Source of the DNA: JBLHKE01 sp047619485
GTDB taxonomy: Bacteria; Verrucomicrobiota; Verrucomicrobiia; Verrucomicrobiales; DEV007
Length of the DNA: 8,762 nt
Direction: 5' to 3'
Assembly: GCA_047619485.1 (NCBI GenBank)
Contig: JBLHKE010000307.1
Span: 1 to 8,762 of the forward strand
The notes under the pieces are model-generated. The model saw nothing but the letters and a program-made list of their open reading frames with translations, had not been told where the DNA came from and searched no databases. The position numbers and the translations under genes are program-made. How positions within the stretch are numbered: the first letter of the stretch is position 1; each line of letters starts with the position of its first letter. Below are positions 6,126-8,762 of the stretch, in pieces.

Positions 6126-7348
6126 TTTGCCGATTGATGGGCTGGGGCTAGTCGCCACTGGCGTTTGCGCGGCGTGTCGCCGTCGCGCTGGGTGATTTTC
6201 GCCTCTCGCTGCCTGGCGAGTTTTTTGAATTCGATGACCTCAGCGGGTAAGGCTCGCCCGCTGGGGGACTGTTTTCTCTCGCCGACGATGTGGACTTGGT
6301 TGAGCGCTTTCCAGCTGTAAGTGAACTGCAGATTCTTGTCGTTGATCGCGGCTCGCAGTGCCTCTGCTTCGCGATGGGACGGAGAGGCATCGACGGGAAT
6401 ACCACTTGCCCAGCGATCGTGCTTCGCCGTGGCGACTTCGACGCCATCGACGGTGAGTGTGTAGTCTCCTGGGGCAAGATTGGTTACGACAAGCCTGTCG
6501 CGTCGATCGGCGAGTTGCGGTGGAAGTTGTCCGTCACTCGGCGGCAAAAGCGACGCTGTGGATTGTTCCAACACGGCAAAACTGACGACGTTCTTGTGAT
6601 TCGAGATCTCTGACAATTTCACGCCCATCGCTGTTCCCGTCTGTGCCTTTGCATCGATGTTGAGCGTCCACGTCTGGCGAATCTCGCTGGTCAGCTGCTC
6701 GAAAAACACATGGCTGATCGCCCAGTAGCCGAAGCGGTTCAAGGTGATGCCATTGGTCGTCAGGTTGGGGCCGGCACGCTCGTCCATCAGGTAGAGCGAT
6801 GGTTCAAAAAGATCGACGAACGGCAATTTCGTGTTCGTGGCGATGTCGCGCATCGCTCCCGTGTAGGCTTTGAGTTCGGCGTTGCGTTTCTCCCGGGCGG
6901 GACTGCGTTTACCCAGATCTTCGTTGGCGATGGGGGAGACTAGGATCAGTCGCACCTCAGATTCACCATTGTATTTTTTGCCGGAGTGGGTGGCGATGAA
7001 GTTTTCCAAATCTGATTTGAACCCTTTGAGCCCTGCCTTACCGTCGAACGACTCCCCCATGCCAAAGCAGGCGATGATGACGTCGGTCTTGTGCTCAGTC
7101 AGTGTCGATTCTTCGGTCGGGAATCCAGTCGGGCGATCGCGCGCCGTGAGCATGTCGCCGGCCCAGCCAAGATTGCGCACCGAGATGTCGGATTGCTGTC
7201 GCAGCAAGGTTTCCAGGTATCCGTGGATGCGCAGTTGGTCGGCGAAGGTATTGCCGACGATCGCGATCCGGTCGCCGGGGCGGATCGGCGATTCGGCGTG
7301 GGCGTAAGATGCCGCTAAGCACAGTGAAAAAATGAGGAGTCGCTTCAT
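6122..7348 (-). CDS. SGNH/GDSL-like exported protein, possibly catalytically degenerate, 408 aa
   Basis: The N-terminus (MKRLLIFSLCLAASYAHA) is a signal peptide. Residues about 22-230 fit the SGNH hydrolase fold of the type found beside PVC dehydrogenase/cytochrome genes: block I GDRIAIVGNTFADQL, block II NLGWAGD, block III ACFGMGESFDG, block V TTNGITLNRFGYW. The C-terminal half (NLAPGDYTLTVDGVEVATA, then FTYSWKALNQVHIVGERKQ) matches the usual tail of this subgroup. At the catalytic positions it has T34 where GDS proteins have Ser, G98 where the GxN Asn is expected, and N199-G-I-T202 where D-x-x-H is expected. The block I change is, as I recall, common in the subgroup; the loss of the His and the block III Asn look particular to this copy. 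It may bind a glycan or ester without cleaving it. The start overlaps the stop of the ThuA gene as ATGA, and its own stop overlaps the cytochrome start in the same way. Confidence 0.85.
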   Translation of the reverse strand: MKRLLIFSLCLAASYAHAESPIRPGDRIAIVGNTFADQLRIHGYLETLLRQQSDISVRNLGWAGDMLTARDRPTGFPTEESTLTEHKTDVIIACFGMGESFDGKAGLKGFKSDLENFIATHSGKKYNGESEVRLILVSPIANEDLGKRSPAREKRNAELKAYTGAMRDIATNTKLPFVDLFEPSLYLMDERAGPNLTTNGITLNRFGYWAISHVFFEQLTSEIRQTWTLNIDAKAQTGTAMGVKLSEISNHKNVVSFAVLEQSTASLLPPSDGQLPPQLADRRDRLVVTNLAPGDYTLTVDGVEVATAKHDRWASGIPVDASPSHREAEALRAAINDKNLQFTYSWKALNQVHIVGERKQSPSGRALPAEVIEFKKLARQREAKITQRDGDTPRKRQWRLAPAHQSAK

Positions 7349-8229
7349 TTGCTTGGCTTCTTTTTCTTATCGGCGCGCTCGACTTTCCACGTCGAGATCT
7401 CGGCGCCAGCGGCAGGGACTGGACGATCAATCCCCCAGTGGACCGCATTGATCAACATTCGGTTGAAGGACTCCTCGGCAAAATCCCCGGGATGACCAAG
7501 CGAGGTGTAGAAGGACTTACCTCCCCACTCGTTCTCCCACGCCCAGACAACGGGAGCGGTCTCGAATTTCTTCACTTGAACCTCGCCGTAGCTCTTCTTG
7601 AGGAGGCGCTCCCTTCCGCTGCCGCTGCCAGAGACTAGCGGCAGGCAGCCTTCCTCGAGTTTGGCGAGATACAGAGTTCCCGGCGACGTCCATTCACTCT
7701 TCCTCACATGGGTCATGATCGGGTGTTTCGCATTCTCCGCGATCACCTTGACCTTCGTTTCGCTGCTCTGGTGAACGACATAAGGTGAACCGAACACGCG
7801 GCGCCCGAAGCCGTCGTTCCACTCGAAGCGCTCATGGTCCTTCGGATATTTGAACGCGTGGCTGGCGGTGCGCAACCCGATCATCGGCTTGCCGGATTTC
7901 AAATAGTGTTCGATCGGTTGCCACTCCGCGTCGGGTAACTTGAGGAAGCGGGTGAAAAAGATCGCAAGGTCTGCCTCCGCCAGTACCTCGATCCCCGGGA
8001 GCACGTCCTTGATCTTTTTCTCAGGATTCCCTTCGCCCATCACGATCGTCGTGCGGAAACCGAACTTCTCGAGCTGCTTCGCGAAAAGCGGCATCGTCAG
8101 TTCAGGCGAATAGTGAAGCGTGCCGACGACGAGAACGACGTGTGGTTTGTTTTCCTCAGCCGCGACCACCTGGATGCTAACTAGCGCGAGTAACAACAGG
8201 GTGAGTAAGTTTCGTCTCTTCATGATCAT
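7345..8229 (-). CDS. ThuA-like domain protein, exported, 294 aa
   Basis: Member of the ThuA family (named from rhizobial trehalose utilisation), with a class I glutamine-amidotransferase-like fold and no established reaction in PVC bacteria. The start region MIMKRRNLLTLLLLALVSIQ then VVAAEE is a signal peptide, so it should act in the periplasm. Family signatures: HVVLVVGTLHYSPELTMPLFAKQLE near the mature N-terminus, G118-LRTASHAF, GFGRRVFGSPY, EWTSPGTLY, PVVWAWENEWGGKSFYTSLGHPGDF (H246) and FNRMLINAVHWGI. The C-terminus is a Lys-rich tail. The frame stays open upstream to 8283, but those 18 residues are polar and would precede the signal peptide. ATG at 8229 or 8223 is therefore preferred; I cannot decide between them. 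First gene of the three-gene operon; its TGA overlaps the next ATG. In the same neighbourhood type ThuA proteins are often inferred to process oxidised sugars; this is inference. Confidence 0.88.
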   Translation of the reverse strand: MIMKRRNLLTLLLLALVSIQVVAAEENKPHVVLVVGTLHYSPELTMPLFAKQLEKFGFRTTIVMGEGNPEKKIKDVLPGIEVLAEADLAIFFTRFLKLPDAEWQPIEHYLKSGKPMIGLRTASHAFKYPKDHERFEWNDGFGRRVFGSPYVVHQSSETKVKVIAENAKHPIMTHVRKSEWTSPGTLYLAKLEEGCLPLVSGSGSGRERLLKKSYGEVQVKKFETAPVVWAWENEWGGKSFYTSLGHPGDFAEESFNRMLINAVHWGIDRPVPAAGAEISTWKVERADKKKKPSK

Positions 8230-8233
8230 TTTT

Positions 8234-8255
8234 AATTCTGTTCGACTCCAGAATT
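8234..8255 (-). promoter_or_regulatory. Inverted repeat just upstream of the ThuA start
   Basis: AATTCTG (8234-8240) and CAGAATT (8249-8255) are a perfect 7-bp inverted repeat with an 8-base loop, ending only four bases before the ATG at 8229. The only Shine-Dalgarno-like sequence, GGAG on the minus strand (8246-8249), lies partly in the loop, 16 bases from the ATG. As DNA this could be an operator; as RNA a leader hairpin that controls access to or spacing of the ribosome site. Sequence symmetry is clear, function is inferred. Confidence 0.4.
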
Positions 8256-8283
8256 GACCACGTGGCGTCTTCGGCCAACGCAT

Positions 8284-8428
8284 TTCTGCGTGTTTTCAGA
8301 CAGTGACGTTGTTCCTGCCCTTAGCCCAGTGGATGGGGAGCCACGCTGGCACAGGTTGATCCCACCAATGCCATTGACTCAAGCCGACACGACTCGAATC
8401 AATGGTGCTCTCCGTGCGTCGGGATTGA
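8284..8428. other. Short intergenic gap upstream of the operon
   Basis: No gene seen. CCATTGA (8371-8377) and TCAATGG (8399-8405) form a 7-bp inverted repeat with a 21-base spacer. GGATTGATCAATCC (8422-8435), a perfect 14-bp palindrome, overlaps the TGA stop of the upstream partial gene. Neither is followed by a U-tract on the minus strand, so neither is a clear terminator. No convincing promoter was recognised, so it is open whether the operon has its own promoter here. Confidence 0.4.
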
Positions 8429-8762
8429 TCAATCCGCAGGCGGCGCGCTGCCGTCAGGCACGTAGCTGACACGGTAGAAGCATCTGGGGGTATCGGTGGG
8501 AGCTGCGAGGGTGGCGGTGACCTCGCCGAGCGCGGAGGCGGTGACTTGCAGGGATGTCCAGTTCTCCATATCGATCGATGACTGGATGAGGTATTCGACA
8601 TTGGCTACCCCAGTGATGCTGATGGTGGCGTTGCGCCCGCTTTCCCCGCTGTCGCCACTAGAGAGCGAGAGCTTCATCCCGTCGCTGGGTAAGACCACGA
8701 AACTGAGCGTTCCATTCTTGTCGAAGGGGTCAGCCCATTTGGTGTCGGTGTAGAGATTGCTG
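8429..8762 (-). CDS. 3' end of a secreted-protein gene with C-terminal FYRV module (partial)
   Basis: The frame is open to the right edge, so the gene starts outside the window; about 110 C-terminal residues are visible, beginning SNLYTDTKWADPFDKNGTL. A GTG at 8696-8698 is in frame but is inside the protein, not a start. The visible part holds the beta module ATISITGVANVEYLIQSSID, MENWTSLQ and CFYRVSYV, followed by a short tail SAPPAD. This is the same kind of module that ends the protein at 1243-2184 and is common at the C-termini of secreted PVC proteins. No PEP-CTERM tail follows. The body of the protein, and so its function, cannot be seen. It is encoded on the same strand as the ThuA operon, 199 bases upstream of the chosen ThuA start, and could be co-transcribed. 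Confidence 0.75.
   Translation of the reverse strand, partial: SNLYTDTKWADPFDKNGTLSFVVLPSDGMKLSLSSGDSGESGRNATISITGVANVEYLIQSSIDMENWTSLQVTASALGEVTATLAAPTDTPRCFYRVSYVPDGSAPPAD

Noticed and set aside
6870..7307. Open frame of 145 codons on the plus strand inside the SGNH gene
   Set aside because: Antisense shadow of a gene supported by a signal peptide, fold blocks and ATGA overlaps.
8230..8283. Longer N-terminus of the ThuA protein starting at 8283
   Set aside because: It would put 18 polar residues before a clear signal peptide and translate across the 7-bp inverted repeat in front of the preferred ATG.
1..8762. tRNA, rRNA, CRISPR arrays, phage genes or toxin-antitoxin pairs
   Set aside because: I looked for regular spaced repeats, conserved RNA motifs and small paired genes and saw none.

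Overview
The window looks like a chromosomal segment of a Verrucomicrobiota bacterium, probably Verrucomicrobiales-like or another PVC-superphylum member. The reasons are a PEP-CTERM surface protein, a very long PVC-type dehydrogenase/cytochrome fusion with a CASCH haem motif, a ThuA-like protein and a divergent SGNH-fold protein encoded together, and the C-terminal Y-x-I-x-x-S-x-D-x-x-x-W ... FYRV module common on secreted proteins of this group. The identification rests on recognised families, not on a database search.

Left part (1-2184): two divergently transcribed genes for secreted proteins share about 426 bp of upstream DNA. The leftward gene (52-816) ends in a PEP-CTERM sorting signal. 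The rightward gene (1243-2184) has the same kind of N-terminal domain but ends in a different C-terminal module without an anchor. They look like diverged paralogues. The DNA between them is rich in small inverted repeats, including a perfect 14-bp palindrome.

Middle (2185-2717): a gene-free stretch between convergent genes. It holds a candidate rho-independent terminator for leftward transcription (2281-2301) and a 159-bp foldback element (2553-2711). This element has 18-bp terminal inverted repeats (17/18 matching), a nested perfect 13-bp inverted repeat, a small central hairpin and a flanking CTAA duplication. I read it as a MITE that inserted two bases beyond the stop codon of the cytochrome gene.

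Right part (2718-8229, leftward): a three-gene operon in the order ThuA-like protein, SGNH/GDSL-like protein, PVC-type dehydrogenase/HEAT/cytochrome c protein. Both junctions are 4-base ATGA overlaps, so translation is probably coupled. All three products carry signal peptides and should act outside the cytoplasm, most plausibly in oxidation or processing of a carbohydrate; the substrate is unknown. The SGNH protein lacks several residues expected of a working hydrolase, and the cytochrome protein has an extra C-terminal domain beyond its haem domain.

Right edge (8429-8762): the 3' end of another leftward gene for a secreted protein with the Y-x-I ... FYRV module, cut by the window end. I saw no rRNA, tRNA, CRISPR array or integrase.
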